Part shown: positions 53,792 to 63,275 of the stretch, in pieces
How the letters are laid out: each line of letters starts with the position of its first letter
How positions within the stretch are numbered: position 1 is the stretch's first letter
Source of the DNA: Pseudomonas sp. GGS8
GTDB lineage: Bacteria; Pseudomonadota; Gammaproteobacteria; Pseudomonadales; Pseudomonadaceae
Length of the DNA: 64,000 bases
Assembly (NCBI RefSeq): GCF_024168645.1
Contig: NZ_JALJWF010000001.1
Span: forward strand, 3,847,501-3,911,500
Direction: 5' to 3'
Made by a program: the position numbers and the translations under genes
Notes under the pieces: generated by a model
Databases searched by the model: none
Told to the model about the DNA's origin: nothing
Seen by the model: the letters and a program-made list of their open reading frames with translations, nothing else

Positions 53792-54328
53792 TTACTCTGC
53801 GGTATGTGCGTCGGTAGCGCAGGCAGGTTTGCCAGCAGCGTATTTAAGACTTGGATCGACCAGCGCATCGAAACGTTTGAGTGCCTCGGAGCCGATCAGG
53901 AGCGGATATTGGAAGGCGCTGCGGTCGGTCAAGTTCACTTCGATACTGCGTAAAGCCGAACCCATGCAGATTTCCAGCTCGATGACCGGACGGGCGGTGT
54001 ACTTCTTGCCTGCTTCCGGGTCGTAGTCACCGGCCCGGCGCTTGATCTTGCTGACACGGGCCAGCGGTCGTTCGATCGGGTGCGAATGTGCGGCGTCGAT
54101 GGCCAGATAGAAGCGCACCCAGGATTCGCCATTGCGTTTGAAACGTTTGATGTCTCGGGCGCTCAGCGAGGCGGTTTTCGCCCCGGTGTCGAGCTTGGCG
54201 GCGACTTGCAGATTGATGCCGTCCAGCGAAGCGTACTCATTGAGGCCGTATACAGTCTTTTCCCCTGCCGCGGCGAAACCTGACAAGCCAAGAAGACAAA
54301 GGAGCGTGGTGAAGAGCTTGAGTCTCAT
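53792..54328 (-). CDS. Retropepsin-like (ATP-dependent zinc-protease family) periplasmic protease
   Basis: A 178-aa protein with a signal peptide (LLCLLGLSGFAAAG) and the retropepsin active-site motif AKLDTGAKTASLSA, where Asp is catalytic. The C-terminal half has LIGSEALKRFDALVDP. It belongs to the PF05618 family, once called ATP-dependent zinc protease. First gene of the operon, 5 bp before the membrane protein. Predicted to cut a peptide linked to the ATP-grasp product. Confidence 0.9.
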   Translation of the reverse strand: MRLKLFTTLLCLLGLSGFAAAGEKTVYGLNEYASLDGINLQVAAKLDTGAKTASLSARDIKRFKRNGESWVRFYLAIDAAHSHPIERPLARVSKIKRRAGDYDPEAGKKYTARPVIELEICMGSALRSIEVNLTDRSAFQYPLLIGSEALKRFDALVDPSLKYAAGKPACATDAHTAE

Positions 54329-54540
54329 AAATCCTGATGCGCAGCGGTCCGTTCTTCAATTCAAGGCCCTGGCATTGCTGCACAAGCTCCCTCGTATGCC
54401 TATCCTTTTTTTATGACAGGCAATGCAGATGACAAGCAAATGCGGGCGGCATTCTAGCACGGTGGGTTTATGGCGCCAGCGCTCACGGACGGCTGTAACC
54501 GCAGGCGCTGCTTCGTTATGGTGCAAGCGGTTATTAGACG

Positions 54541-54552
54541 ATTGTCGACAAT
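54541..54552. promoter_or_regulatory. Probable operator of the prp-operon GntR regulator
   Basis: ATTGTCGACAAT is a perfect palindrome 74 bp before the regulator's start, in the promoter region. A second copy of its core lies at 54616-54625. FadR-subfamily GntR proteins bind short palindromes of this form, so autoregulation is likely. Confidence 0.7.
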
Positions 54553-54615
54553 GTCTATTTATCCTTTGACGTAACAGACCTTATTCGCTAGTTTTTGCGG
54601 AATTGATTTTAAAGG

Positions 54616-54625
54616 TGTCGACAAT
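54616..54625. promoter_or_regulatory. Second copy of the probable GntR operator
   Basis: TGTCGACAAT repeats the core of the palindrome at 54541 and abuts the ATG of the regulator at 54626. Binding here would block transcription elongation or ribosome access. Confidence 0.65.
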
Positions 54626-55348
54626 ATGCTGGATCAACTCGATCCCCCGGTCACGGTTCAGGACGACTCGGAAACACTTTCCGAAAATGTCTTCCGACGC
54701 ATTCAGGCGGCCATCGTCAAGGGCGAGATCGCCCCGGGCAGCAAAATCTCCGAGCCGGAGCTGGCGCGCACCTACGGCATCAGCCGCGGGCCGTTGCGTG
54801 AGGCGATCCACCGCCTGGAAGGTCAGCGCCTGCTGGTTCGCGTGCCGCACGTCGGGGCGCGGGTGGTGTCGCTGAGCCACGCCGAACTGCTGGAACTCTA
54901 CGAAATCCGTGAATCCCTGGAAGGCATGGCCTGCCGTTTGGCGGCCGAGCGCATGACCGTCGAAGAAATCGACGAATTGCGCCGGGTGCTGGAAACCCAC
55001 GAGCGCGATGCGGCGTTTCAGGCGGGTGTCGGCTATTACCAGCAGGAAGGCGATTTCGACTTTCATTACCGGATCATTCAGGGCAGCGGCAACCGCACCC
55101 TGACTCAGATGCTCTGCGGCGAGCTGTATCAACTGGTGCGCATGTACCGCATCCAGTTTTCCACCACGCCCAATCGGCCACGCCAGGCGTTTGCCGAGCA
55201 CCACCGAATTCTCGATGCCATCGCCGACCGTGACGGTGAGTTGGCCGAGTTGTTGATGCGCCGTCACATCGGCGCCTCCAAACGCAATATCGCCCGTCAC
55301 TACCAGGACGGCGCTAACCCGACAGCCACTGAACGAGGTGAGTCATGA
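54626..55348 (+). CDS. GntR (FadR-subfamily) regulator of the methylcitrate operon
   Basis: A 240-aa regulator. Winged HTH at residues about 20-85 ([20 protein letters not shown] ... [18 protein letters not shown]) and an all-helical FCD effector domain ([43 protein letters not shown]) with the metal-binding His/Asp residues. Its stop overlaps the prpB start. It probably represses the operon until 2-methylcitrate or a related acid binds. Confidence 0.93.
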   Translation: MLDQLDPPVTVQDDSETLSENVFRRIQAAIVKGEIAPGSKISEPELARTYGISRGPLREAIHRLEGQRLLVRVPHVGARVVSLSHAELLELYEIRESLEGMACRLAAERMTVEEIDELRRVLETHERDAAFQAGVGYYQQEGDFDFHYRIIQGSGNRTLTQMLCGELYQLVRMYRIQFSTTPNRPRQAFAEHHRILDAIADRDGELAELLMRRHIGASKRNIARHYQDGANPTATERGES

Positions 55349-56235
55349 GTTCCAACAAGAGCACTCCAGGCCAGCGTTTCCGCGATGCGGTCGCCAGCGA
55401 GCATCCGCTGCAAGTGGTCGGCACGATCAACGCCAACCACGCCCTGCTGGCCAAGCGCGCCGGTTTCAAGGCTATTTACCTGTCGGGGGGCGGGGTGGCT
55501 GCCGGCTCCCTCGGCGTGCCGGACTTGGGCATTACTGGCCTGGATGATGTGCTGACCGACGTGCGCCGTATCACCGATGTCTGCGACCTGCCGCTGTTGG
55601 TGGACGTGGACACCGGCTTTGGTTCCTCGGCGTTCAACGTCGCCCGTACCGTCAAGTCGATGATCAAGTTTGGCGCGGCAGCAATTCACATCGAAGACCA
55701 GGTCGGCGCCAAGCGCTGCGGTCACCGTCCTAATAAAGAGATCGTCTCGCAGCAGGAAATGGTCGACCGCATCAAAGCGGCCGTCGATGCCCGCACCGAC
55801 GACAGCTTCGTGATCATGGCCCGCACCGATGCCCTGGCGGTGGAAGGTCTGGAGTCTGCACTGGATCGTGCCGCCGCGTGCATCGAGGCCGGTGCCGACA
55901 TGATCTTTCCGGAAGCGATCACCGAGCTTGAGATGTACAAACTGTTCGCCAGCCGCGTGAAAGCGCCGATCCTGGCCAACATCACCGAATTCGGCGCGAC
56001 GCCGCTGTACACCACGGAGCAGCTCGCCGGCGCCGACGTGTCGCTGGTGTTGTACCCGCTGTCGGCCTTCCGCGCCATGAACAAGGCGGCGGAAAACGTC
56101 TACACCGCGATCCGCCGCGACGGCACCCAACAGAACGTCATCGACACCATGCAGACGCGCATGGAGCTTTACGATCGCATCGATTACCACACGTTCGAGC
56201 AGAAGCTCGATGCGTTGTTCGCCGCGAAGAAGTAA
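55345..56235 (+). CDS. prpB: 2-methylisocitrate lyase
   Basis: A 296-aa PEP-mutase/isocitrate-lyase-fold enzyme that splits 2-methylisocitrate into pyruvate and succinate. The catalytic loop [10 protein letters not shown], the metal-site DVDTGFG and IHIEDQVG are present. Start overlaps the GntR gene (ATGA). Second gene of the operon. Confidence 0.97.
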   Translation: MSSNKSTPGQRFRDAVASEHPLQVVGTINANHALLAKRAGFKAIYLSGGGVAAGSLGVPDLGITGLDDVLTDVRRITDVCDLPLLVDVDTGFGSSAFNVARTVKSMIKFGAAAIHIEDQVGAKRCGHRPNKEIVSQQEMVDRIKAAVDARTDDSFVIMARTDALAVEGLESALDRAAACIEAGADMIFPEAITELEMYKLFASRVKAPILANITEFGATPLYTTEQLAGADVSLVLYPLSAFRAMNKAAENVYTAIRRDGTQQNVIDTMQTRMELYDRIDYHTFEQKLDALFAAKK

Positions 56236-56278
56236 GTCGAAGAACTCCCTGACAAATTCAAGAAAACTGGAGACAGCA

Positions 56279-57406
56279 ATGGCCGAAGCAAAAATACTCA
56301 GTGGCGCCGGGCTCCGTGGCCAGGTGGCCGGGCAAACCGCACTGTCCACCGTAGGCCAGTCGGGTGCCGGCCTGACCTATCGCGGCTACGACGTGCGCGA
56401 ACTGGCGGCTGACGCACAGTTCGAAGAAGTGGCTTACCTGCTGCTGTACGGCGAGCTGCCAACCCAGGCGCAACTCGCTGCCTACACCCAGAAACTCAGC
56501 AAGCTGCGCGACCTGCCGCAAGCGCTGAAAGAAGTGCTGGAGCGCATCCCCGCGGACGCCCATCCGATGGATGTGATGCGCACCGGTTGCTCGTTTTTGG
56601 GCAACATCGAGCCGGAGAAAGACTTCTCCGAGCAGCATGACAAAACCGATCGCCTGCTGGCCGCGTTCCCGGCGATCATGTGCTACTGGTATCGCTTCAG
56701 CCACGACGGCAAACGCATCAATTGCGTGACCGATGAAGCCTGCATCGGCGGCCATTTCCTGCACCTGTTGCACGACAAGAAGCCGAGCGAATTGCACGTC
56801 AAGGTGATGAACGTTTCGCTGATCCTCTACGCGGAACACGAGTTCAACGCCTCGACCTTCACCGCCCGGGTGTGTGCCTCGACGCTGTCGGATCTGTATT
56901 CCTGCGTTACCGCCGCCATCGGTTCCCTGCGCGGTCCGCTGCATGGCGGCGCCAACGAAGCGGCAATGGAAATGATCGAGCGCTTCAGCTCACCGGAAGA
57001 GGCGGTCGAGGGCACCCTCGACATGCTGGCACGCAAGGACAAGATCATGGGCTTCGGCCACGCGATCTATAAGGACAACGATCCACGCAATGAGGTGATC
57101 AAGGGCTGGTCGAAAAAGCTCGCCGACGAAGTGGGCGATACGGTGTTGTTCCCGGTTTCAGAAGCCATCGACGCAACCATGTGGGAACAGAAGAAATTGT
57201 TCCCGAACGCCGACTTCTACCATGCGTCGACGTACCACTTCATGGGCATCCCGACCAAGTTGTTCACGCCGATTTTTGTCTGCTCGCGCCTGACCGGCTG
57301 GGCAGCCCACGTGTTCGAACAACGTGCCAACAACCGCATCATCCGTCCGAGCGCCGAGTATGTCGGCGTTGAACAGCGCAAGTTCGTGCCAATCGAACAA
57401 CGCTGA
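56279..57406 (+). CDS. prpC: 2-methylcitrate synthase
   Basis: A 375-aa citrate-synthase-fold enzyme that condenses propionyl-CoA with oxaloacetate. Catalytic regions are AEHEFNAS, GPLHGGANE, MGFGHAIYKDNDPR and VGVEQRKFVPIEQR. The ATG at 56279 follows CTGGAGACAGCA. Located 43 bp after prpB. Its size is that of a short bacterial methylcitrate synthase. Confidence 0.96.
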   Translation: MAEAKILSGAGLRGQVAGQTALSTVGQSGAGLTYRGYDVRELAADAQFEEVAYLLLYGELPTQAQLAAYTQKLSKLRDLPQALKEVLERIPADAHPMDVMRTGCSFLGNIEPEKDFSEQHDKTDRLLAAFPAIMCYWYRFSHDGKRINCVTDEACIGGHFLHLLHDKKPSELHVKVMNVSLILYAEHEFNASTFTARVCASTLSDLYSCVTAAIGSLRGPLHGGANEAAMEMIERFSSPEEAVEGTLDMLARKDKIMGFGHAIYKDNDPRNEVIKGWSKKLADEVGDTVLFPVSEAIDATMWEQKKLFPNADFYHASTYHFMGIPTKLFTPIFVCSRLTGWAAHVFEQRANNRIIRPSAEYVGVEQRKFVPIEQR

Positions 57407-57451
57407 CCGGGGGAGGGTGTTGACGCAGGGATCTGGACAAAATGCAGATCC

Positions 57452-57543
57452 CTGTGGGAGCGGGCTTGCCCGCGATTGCGGACTGACATTCAACCTCTAT
57501 GTCGTCTGATACACCGCTATCGCGGGCAAGCCCGCTCCCACAG
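57452..57543. repeat. REP doublet inside the prp operon
   Basis: TGTGGGAGCGGGCTTGCCCG and CGGGCAAGCCCGCTCCCACA face each other in the prpC-acnD gap. Confidence 0.92.
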
Positions 57544-57612
57544 TGGATGGTGTTGACTTCGTATCCGGTGCCAGGCCCCCCCTTTTGAAATTACCGTGAC
57601 CGAGTCCTGACG

Positions 57613-60204
57613 ATGAACACTGAATTCCGTAAACCGCTGCCCGGCAGCTCTCTGGATTATTTCGACGTCCGTGCGGCGGTCGATGCCATTGCGCCAGGCG
57701 CCTACGACACCCTGCCGTACACCTCCCGAGTGCTGGCGGAAAACCTCGTGCGTCGCTGCGACCCGGCCACGCTCACCGATTCTTTGAAGCAACTGATCGA
57801 GCGCAAACGCGACCTCGACTTCCCGTGGTTCCCGGCCCGCGTGGTGTGCCACGACATTCTCGGCCAGACAGCCCTGGTGGACCTCGCCGGCCTGCGCGAT
57901 GCCATCGCCCTGCAAGGTGGCGACCCGGCGCAAGTGAACCCGGTGGTGCCAACGCAATTGATCGTCGATCACTCGCTGGCCGTCGAGTCCGGCGGCTTCG
58001 ATCCCAAGGCGTTCGAAAAGAACCGCGCCATCGAAGACCGTCGCAACGAAGACCGTTTCCACTTCATTAACTGGACCAAGAAAGCCTTCAAGAACGTCGA
58101 CGTGATCCCGCCGGGCAACGGGATCATGCACCAGATCAACCTGGAGAAAATGTCGCCGGTGATCCAGGTGCGCGACGGCGTGGCCTTCCCTGATACCTGC
58201 GTCGGCACCGACAGTCACACGCCACACGTCGATGCGCTGGGTGTGATCGCCATTGGCGTTGGCGGCCTGGAAGCGGAAAGCGTGATGCTCGGCCGCGCAT
58301 CGTGGATGCGTCTGCCGGAAAGCGTTGGCGTCGAGCTTGCCGGCAAGCTGCAACCGGGCATCACCGCCACCGACATGGTGCTGGCGCTGACCGAATACCT
58401 GCGCAAACAAAAAGTCGTCGGCGCGTGGCTGGAGTTTTTCGGCGAAGGGGCGTCGGCTCTGACCTTGGGCGACCGTGCGACCATTTCCAACATGGCCCCG
58501 GAATACGGCGCCACGGCGGCGATGTTCTACATCGACCGGCAGACCATCGACTACCTGAAACTCACCGGGCGTGAAGACGAGCAAGTGCAGCTGGTCGAGA
58601 ACTACGCCACACAGACTGGCCTGTGGGCCGACAGCCTCAAAGGCGCGCAGTATGAGCGCGGGCTGAGCTTCGACCTGTCCTCGGTGGTGCGCAACATGGC
58701 CGGCCCGAGCAACCCCCATGCGCGTGTTGCGACCTCGGATCTGGCTGCCAAAGGCATCTCTGGCCAATGGGATGATGTACCGGGGCAAATGCCCGATGGC
58801 GCGGTGATCATCGCCGCCATCACCAGTTGCACCAACACCAGCAACCCGCGCAACGTCATCGCCGCGGGCCTGCTGGCGCGCAATGCCAACAAACTCGGGC
58901 TGACCCGCAAACCATGGGTCAAGTCGTCCTTGGCGCCCGGTTCGAAAACCGTGGCGCTGTATCTGGATGAGGCCGGCCTGACCAAAGAGCTGGAGCAGCT
59001 TGGCTTCGGTGTCGTGGCTTTCGCCTGCACCACGTGCAACGGCATGTCCGGCGCGCTGGACCCGGTGATCCAGCAAGAGATCATCGATCGCGACCTGTAC
59101 GCCACCGCCGTACTCTCCGGCAACCGTAACTTCGATGGGCGGATTCACCCATATGCCAAGCAGGCGTTCCTCGCATCGCCGCCATTGGTGGTGGCTTATG
59201 CCATCGCCGGCACCATTCGTTTCGACATCGAAAAGGATGTACTGGGCGTGGTCGATGGCCAGGAAATCCGCCTGAAAGACATCTGGCCGAGCGACGAGGA
59301 AATCGACGCGGTGGTCAAGGCCTCGGTCAAACCGGAGCAGTTCCGCCAGGTGTACATTCCGATGTTCGCCATCCACGAAGACACCGGCCCGAAAGTCACG
59401 CCGCTGTACGACTGGCGCGAGATGAGCACCTACATCCGTCGTCCGCCGTACTGGGAAGGCGCGCTGGCCGGGGCACGTCCGCTCAAGGGCATGCGCCCGC
59501 TGGCGGTGCTGCCGGACAACATCACCACCGATCACCTGTCGCCTTCCAACGCGATCATGCTCGACAGCGCAGCGGGCGAATACCTGGCGAAAATGGGCCT
59601 GCCGGAAGAGGACTTCAACTCCTACGCCACGCACCGCGGCGACCACTTGACCGCACAGCGCGCGACCTTCGCCAACCCGAAACTGTTCAATGAAATGGTG
59701 CAGGAAAACGGCAAGGTCAAGCAGGGTTCGCTGGCGCGCGTGGAGCCGGAAGGCAAAGTGATGCGCATGTGGGAAGCCATCGAAACCTACATGGAGCGCA
59801 AGCAACCGCTGATCATCATCGCAGGCGCCGACTACGGCCAGGGTTCGTCCCGGGACTGGGCGGCCAAAGGTGTGCGTCTGGCGGGAGTGGAAGCGATTGC
59901 CGCTGAAGGTTTCGAGCGCATTCACCGCACCAACCTGGTGGGTATGGGCGTGTTGCCGCTGGAATTCAAACCGGGCACTGATCGCCACACGCTGGCCATC
60001 GACGGCAGCGAAACCTACGACGTGATCGGCGACCGCACCCCGCGTGCGACGCTGACGCTGGTGATCAACCGCAAGAACGGCGAACGCGTTGAAGTGCCGG
60101 TGACCTGCCGCCTCGATACCGCCGAAGAAGTGTCGATCTACGAGGCCGGCGGCGTGTTGCAGCGTTTCGCTCAGGACTTCCTCGAATCGGCGGTTGCCGT
60201 TTAA
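57613..60204 (+). CDS. acnD: Fe/S-dependent 2-methylisocitrate dehydratase (AcnD)
   Basis: An 863-aa aconitase-like dehydratase. Cluster cysteines are in AAITSCTNTSNP and FACTTCNGMSG. The substrate loop TVCVGTDSHT-like region reads CVGTDSHTPHV, and the swivelling domain has GADYGQGSSRDWAAKG. AcnD with PrpF replaces PrpD-type dehydration and makes 2-methyl-cis-aconitate. It lies before prpF as in Shewanella and pseudomonads. The long open frame antisense to it is a coding shadow. Confidence 0.97.
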   Translation: MNTEFRKPLPGSSLDYFDVRAAVDAIAPGAYDTLPYTSRVLAENLVRRCDPATLTDSLKQLIERKRDLDFPWFPARVVCHDILGQTALVDLAGLRDAIALQGGDPAQVNPVVPTQLIVDHSLAVESGGFDPKAFEKNRAIEDRRNEDRFHFINWTKKAFKNVDVIPPGNGIMHQINLEKMSPVIQVRDGVAFPDTCVGTDSHTPHVDALGVIAIGVGGLEAESVMLGRASWMRLPESVGVELAGKLQPGITATDMVLALTEYLRKQKVVGAWLEFFGEGASALTLGDRATISNMAPEYGATAAMFYIDRQTIDYLKLTGREDEQVQLVENYATQTGLWADSLKGAQYERGLSFDLSSVVRNMAGPSNPHARVATSDLAAKGISGQWDDVPGQMPDGAVIIAAITSCTNTSNPRNVIAAGLLARNANKLGLTRKPWVKSSLAPGSKTVALYLDEAGLTKELEQLGFGVVAFACTTCNGMSGALDPVIQQEIIDRDLYATAVLSGNRNFDGRIHPYAKQAFLASPPLVVAYAIAGTIRFDIEKDVLGVVDGQEIRLKDIWPSDEEIDAVVKASVKPEQFRQVYIPMFAIHEDTGPKVTPLYDWREMSTYIRRPPYWEGALAGARPLKGMRPLAVLPDNITTDHLSPSNAIMLDSAAGEYLAKMGLPEEDFNSYATHRGDHLTAQRATFANPKLFNEMVQENGKVKQGSLARVEPEGKVMRMWEAIETYMERKQPLIIIAGADYGQGSSRDWAAKGVRLAGVEAIAAEGFERIHRTNLVGMGVLPLEFKPGTDRHTLAIDGSETYDVIGDRTPRATLTLVINRKNGERVEVPVTCRLDTAEEVSIYEAGGVLQRFAQDFLESAVAV

Positions 60205-60256
60205 CACGATGGGCCGCGCGGGGGTTCAGCTCCCGCGCGGGCCGAGAAGGATCAAT

Positions 60257-61447
60257 ATGGTTCACACACCTCAAATCAAGATCCCCGCCACCTACATGCG
60301 TGGCGGCACCAGCAAAGGCGTGTTCTTCAGCCTGCAAGACTTGCCCGAAGCGGCACAAATTCCAGGGCCGGCTCGTGACGCGTTATTGCTGCGAGTGATC
60401 GGCAGCCCCGATCCCTATGAAAAACAAATCGACGGCATGGGCGGCGCAACATCCAGCACCAGCAAAACCGTGATCCTGTCGAAAAGCATCAAGGCCGATC
60501 ACGATGTCGATTATCTGTTCGGTCAGGTCGCCATCGACAAGCCTTTCGTCGACTGGAGCGGCAACTGCGGCAACCTGTCGGCGGCGGTCGGTTCGTTCGC
60601 CATCAGCAATGGGCTGGTCGACGCCAGTCGCATCCCGCACAACGGTGTGGCGGTGGTGCGCGTGTGGCAGGCCAACATTGGCAAGACCATCATCGCCCAT
60701 GTGCCGATCACCAACGGCGAAGTGCAGGAAACCGGTGATTTCGAACTCGACGGCGTGACCTTTCCGGCGGCCGAAGTGCAGCTCGAATTCATGGACCCGG
60801 CGGCGGAAGAGGAGGGGGGCGGTGGTTCGATGTTCCCCACCGGCAACCTGGTGGACGACCTCGAGGTGCCGGGTGTTGGCACGTTCAAGGCCACCCTGAT
60901 CAATGCTGGCATCCCGACCATTTTCATCAACGCCGAAGACATCGGCTACACCGGCACCGAGTTGCAGGGCGCGATCAACGGCGACCTGGAGGCTTTGGCA
61001 ATGTTCGAAACCATCCGTGCTTACGGCGCGCTACGCATGGGGCTGATCCAGCACCTGGACGAAGCCGCCAAGCGTCAGCACACGCCTAAGGTGGCTTTTG
61101 TGGCTAAGCCTGCGGATTACATTGCGTCCAGCGGCAAGGCGATTGCGGCAACCGACGTCGACCTGCTGGTGCGTGCGCTGTCCATGGGCAAGCTGCACCA
61201 CGCCATGATGGGCACGGCGGCGGTGGCCATCGGCACGGCGGCGGCGATTTCCGGCACGCTAGTCAACCTGGCGGCGGGCGGCATAGAGCGTAATGCCGTG
61301 CGCTTCGGCCATCCGTCCGGCACCTTGCGCGTGGGCGCCGAGGCCACTCAGGTCAACGGTGAATGGACAGTGAAAAAGGCCATCATGAGCCGCAGTGCGC
61401 GGGTGTTGATGGAAGGTTACGTCCGTGTGCCGGGTGATTGTTTCTGA
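60257..61447 (+). CDS. prpF: 2-methylaconitate cis-trans isomerase (PrpF)
   Basis: A 396-aa PrpF. It carries the family opening TYMRGGTSKGVFFSLQDLP, GMGGATSSTSKTVILSKS and NCGNLSAAVGSFAI. It isomerises the AcnD product so that the methylcitrate cycle can proceed. GAAGG lies before ATG 60257, 52 bp after acnD. Confidence 0.97.
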   Translation: MVHTPQIKIPATYMRGGTSKGVFFSLQDLPEAAQIPGPARDALLLRVIGSPDPYEKQIDGMGGATSSTSKTVILSKSIKADHDVDYLFGQVAIDKPFVDWSGNCGNLSAAVGSFAISNGLVDASRIPHNGVAVVRVWQANIGKTIIAHVPITNGEVQETGDFELDGVTFPAAEVQLEFMDPAAEEEGGGGSMFPTGNLVDDLEVPGVGTFKATLINAGIPTIFINAEDIGYTGTELQGAINGDLEALAMFETIRAYGALRMGLIQHLDEAAKRQHTPKVAFVAKPADYIASSGKAIAATDVDLLVRALSMGKLHHAMMGTAAVAIGTAAAISGTLVNLAAGGIERNAVRFGHPSGTLRVGAEATQVNGEWTVKKAIMSRSARVLMEGYVRVPGDCF

Positions 61448-61473
61448 CATAAATTTAGACGTCACCCAAAACC

Positions 61474-61564
61474 CTGTGGGAGCGGGCTTGCCCGCGATGA
61501 GGCCTTCACATTCAGCATCTATGCTGGCTGATACGGCGCTATCGCGGGCAAGCCCGCTCCCACA
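61474..61564. repeat. REP doublet between prpF and prpD
   Basis: TGTGGGAGCGGGCTTGCCCG and CGGGCAAGCCCGCTCCCACA face each other, the same type as at 57452. Confidence 0.92.
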
Positions 61565-61657
61565 GTGGACTGCATTTCAATATAAGAATGGCGTCACCAA
61601 CCAAGATTGCCCCTGAACCGAGGTCCCATCAACGAACACTTCAAGAGTGAATCGAAC

Positions 61658-63142
61658 ATGAGCGCCAACGTCGACCTGAACACCCGCCCCGACTATGACA
61701 CGGTCCTGCAGGACATCGCTGACTACGTCCTGAACTTCAAAATCGACTCTCCCGAGGTGCTTGATACCGCCCGCAATTGCCTGATGGACACCCTCGGCTG
61801 CGGTCTGCTGGCCTTGCGGTTCCCCGAATGCACCAAACACCTGGGCCCCATCGTCGAAGGCACCGTCGTTCCTTTCGGTGCCCGCGTGCCCGGCACCAGT
61901 TATCGTCTCGATCCGGTCAAGGCTGCTTGGGACATTGGCTGCATCGTCCGCTGGCTCGACTACAACGACACATGGCTCGCCGCCGAATGGGGCCATCCGT
62001 CCGATAACCTGGGCGGTATTCTCGCGGTGGCCGACCACCTGTCGCAAAAAAGCTTGGCCAATGGCGACGCACCGCTGACCGTTCGCGCGGTGCTGGAGGC
62101 CATGATCATGGCTCACGAAGTTCAAGGTGTGATTGCCCTGGAAAACTCGTTCAACCGCGTCGGTCTTGATCACGTGATTCTGGTGAAAGTCGCTTCAACC
62201 GCCGTCACCGCCAAACTCATGGGCGCCAATCGCGAGCAACTGCTGTCGGCGTTGTCCCATGCCTTTGCCGACGGCCAGGCGCTGCGCACGTACCGGCATG
62301 CGCCGAACGCCGGGTCGCGTAAATCCTGGGCGGCAGGGGATGCGACCAGTCGGGGCGTGCGTCTGGCCGACATCGCGATGCGCGGTGAAATGGGCATTCC
62401 CGGCGTACTGACCGCCAAGCAATGGGGGTTCTACGATGTGCTGTTCAGCCACACCAACAACGATCTGGCGCTCAAGCCTGAAGGTAAACGCGCTTTCAGC
62501 TTTTCCCGGCCGTTCGGCAGCTATGTGATGGAAAACGTGCTGTTCAAGATCAGCTTTCCCGCCGAGTTCCATGCGCAAACGGCCTGCGAGGCGGCCGTCA
62601 CCTTGCACCCATTGGTCAGGAATCGCCTGCATGAAATCGACAAAATTGTCATCACTACCCACGAATCGGCGATCCGCATCATCTCCAAGGTCGGCCCGTT
62701 GGCCAACGCGGCGGACCGCGATCACTGCCTTCAGTACATGACCGCCGTACCCTTGGCGTTTGGCAATCTGGTGGCCGAGCAATACGAAGATGACTTCCAT
62801 GCTGTACATCCGATCATCGACGTGCTGCGCGACAAAATGGTCATCGTTGAAGATCAGCGCTTCACTCGCGAATACCTGGAGCCGGACAAGCGCTCCATTG
62901 CCAATGCGCTGCAGGTGTTCTTCAAGGACGGCTCCAGCACCGAAAACGTGGTGGTGGAGTACCCGATTGGCCATCGCCGTCGCCGCGCTGATGGCATTCC
63001 GTTGCTGGAGGACAAGTTCAAGGCCAACCTGGTGACGCGCTTCACGGCGCAGCGAAGCAAGGAAATCCTTGCGCTGTGCAAGGACCAGATTGCGCTGGAA
63101 GCAACGCCGGTGAACCGGTTTGTGGATTTGTTTGTGATTTGA
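61658..63142 (+). CDS. prpD: 2-methylcitrate dehydratase (PrpD)
   Basis: A 494-aa MmgE/PrpD-family dehydratase. It begins [20 protein letters not shown] and has the family segments [37 protein letters not shown] and [19 protein letters not shown]. With AcnD and PrpF also present, the operon carries both dehydration routes, as known in pseudomonads. ATG 61658 fits the family start; GAG-rich sequence precedes it. Last gene of the operon. Confidence 0.96.
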   Translation: MSANVDLNTRPDYDTVLQDIADYVLNFKIDSPEVLDTARNCLMDTLGCGLLALRFPECTKHLGPIVEGTVVPFGARVPGTSYRLDPVKAAWDIGCIVRWLDYNDTWLAAEWGHPSDNLGGILAVADHLSQKSLANGDAPLTVRAVLEAMIMAHEVQGVIALENSFNRVGLDHVILVKVASTAVTAKLMGANREQLLSALSHAFADGQALRTYRHAPNAGSRKSWAAGDATSRGVRLADIAMRGEMGIPGVLTAKQWGFYDVLFSHTNNDLALKPEGKRAFSFSRPFGSYVMENVLFKISFPAEFHAQTACEAAVTLHPLVRNRLHEIDKIVITTHESAIRIISKVGPLANAADRDHCLQYMTAVPLAFGNLVAEQYEDDFHAVHPIIDVLRDKMVIVEDQRFTREYLEPDKRSIANALQVFFKDGSSTENVVVEYPIGHRRRRADGIPLLEDKFKANLVTRFTAQRSKEILALCKDQIALEATPVNRFVDLFVI

Positions 63143-63161
63143 GAGACCGCGTTATCGTTCA

Positions 63162-63251
63162 ATCGCGGGCAAGCCCGCTCCCACAGGTTCTCCATTGTTT
63201 GCAAAATTTGCATTCAACACAGAATCTTGTGGGAGCGGGCTTGCCCGCGAT
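63162..63251. repeat. REP doublet
   Basis: ATCGCGGGCAAGCCCGCTCC and GGAGCGGGCTTGCCCGCGAT face each other between the convergent prpD and ppsR genes. Confidence 0.92.
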
Positions 63252-63275
63252 GGCAGTGGAACAGGCGCCGAAAAT

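Noticed and set aside
55300..56349. A 349-codon minus-strand frame over prpB
   Set aside because: Shadow of prpB; composition and lack of motifs argue against coding.
57517..60207. An 896-codon open frame antisense to acnD
   Set aside because: Antisense shadow of a well-supported aconitase-family gene; no ribosome site or domain seen.
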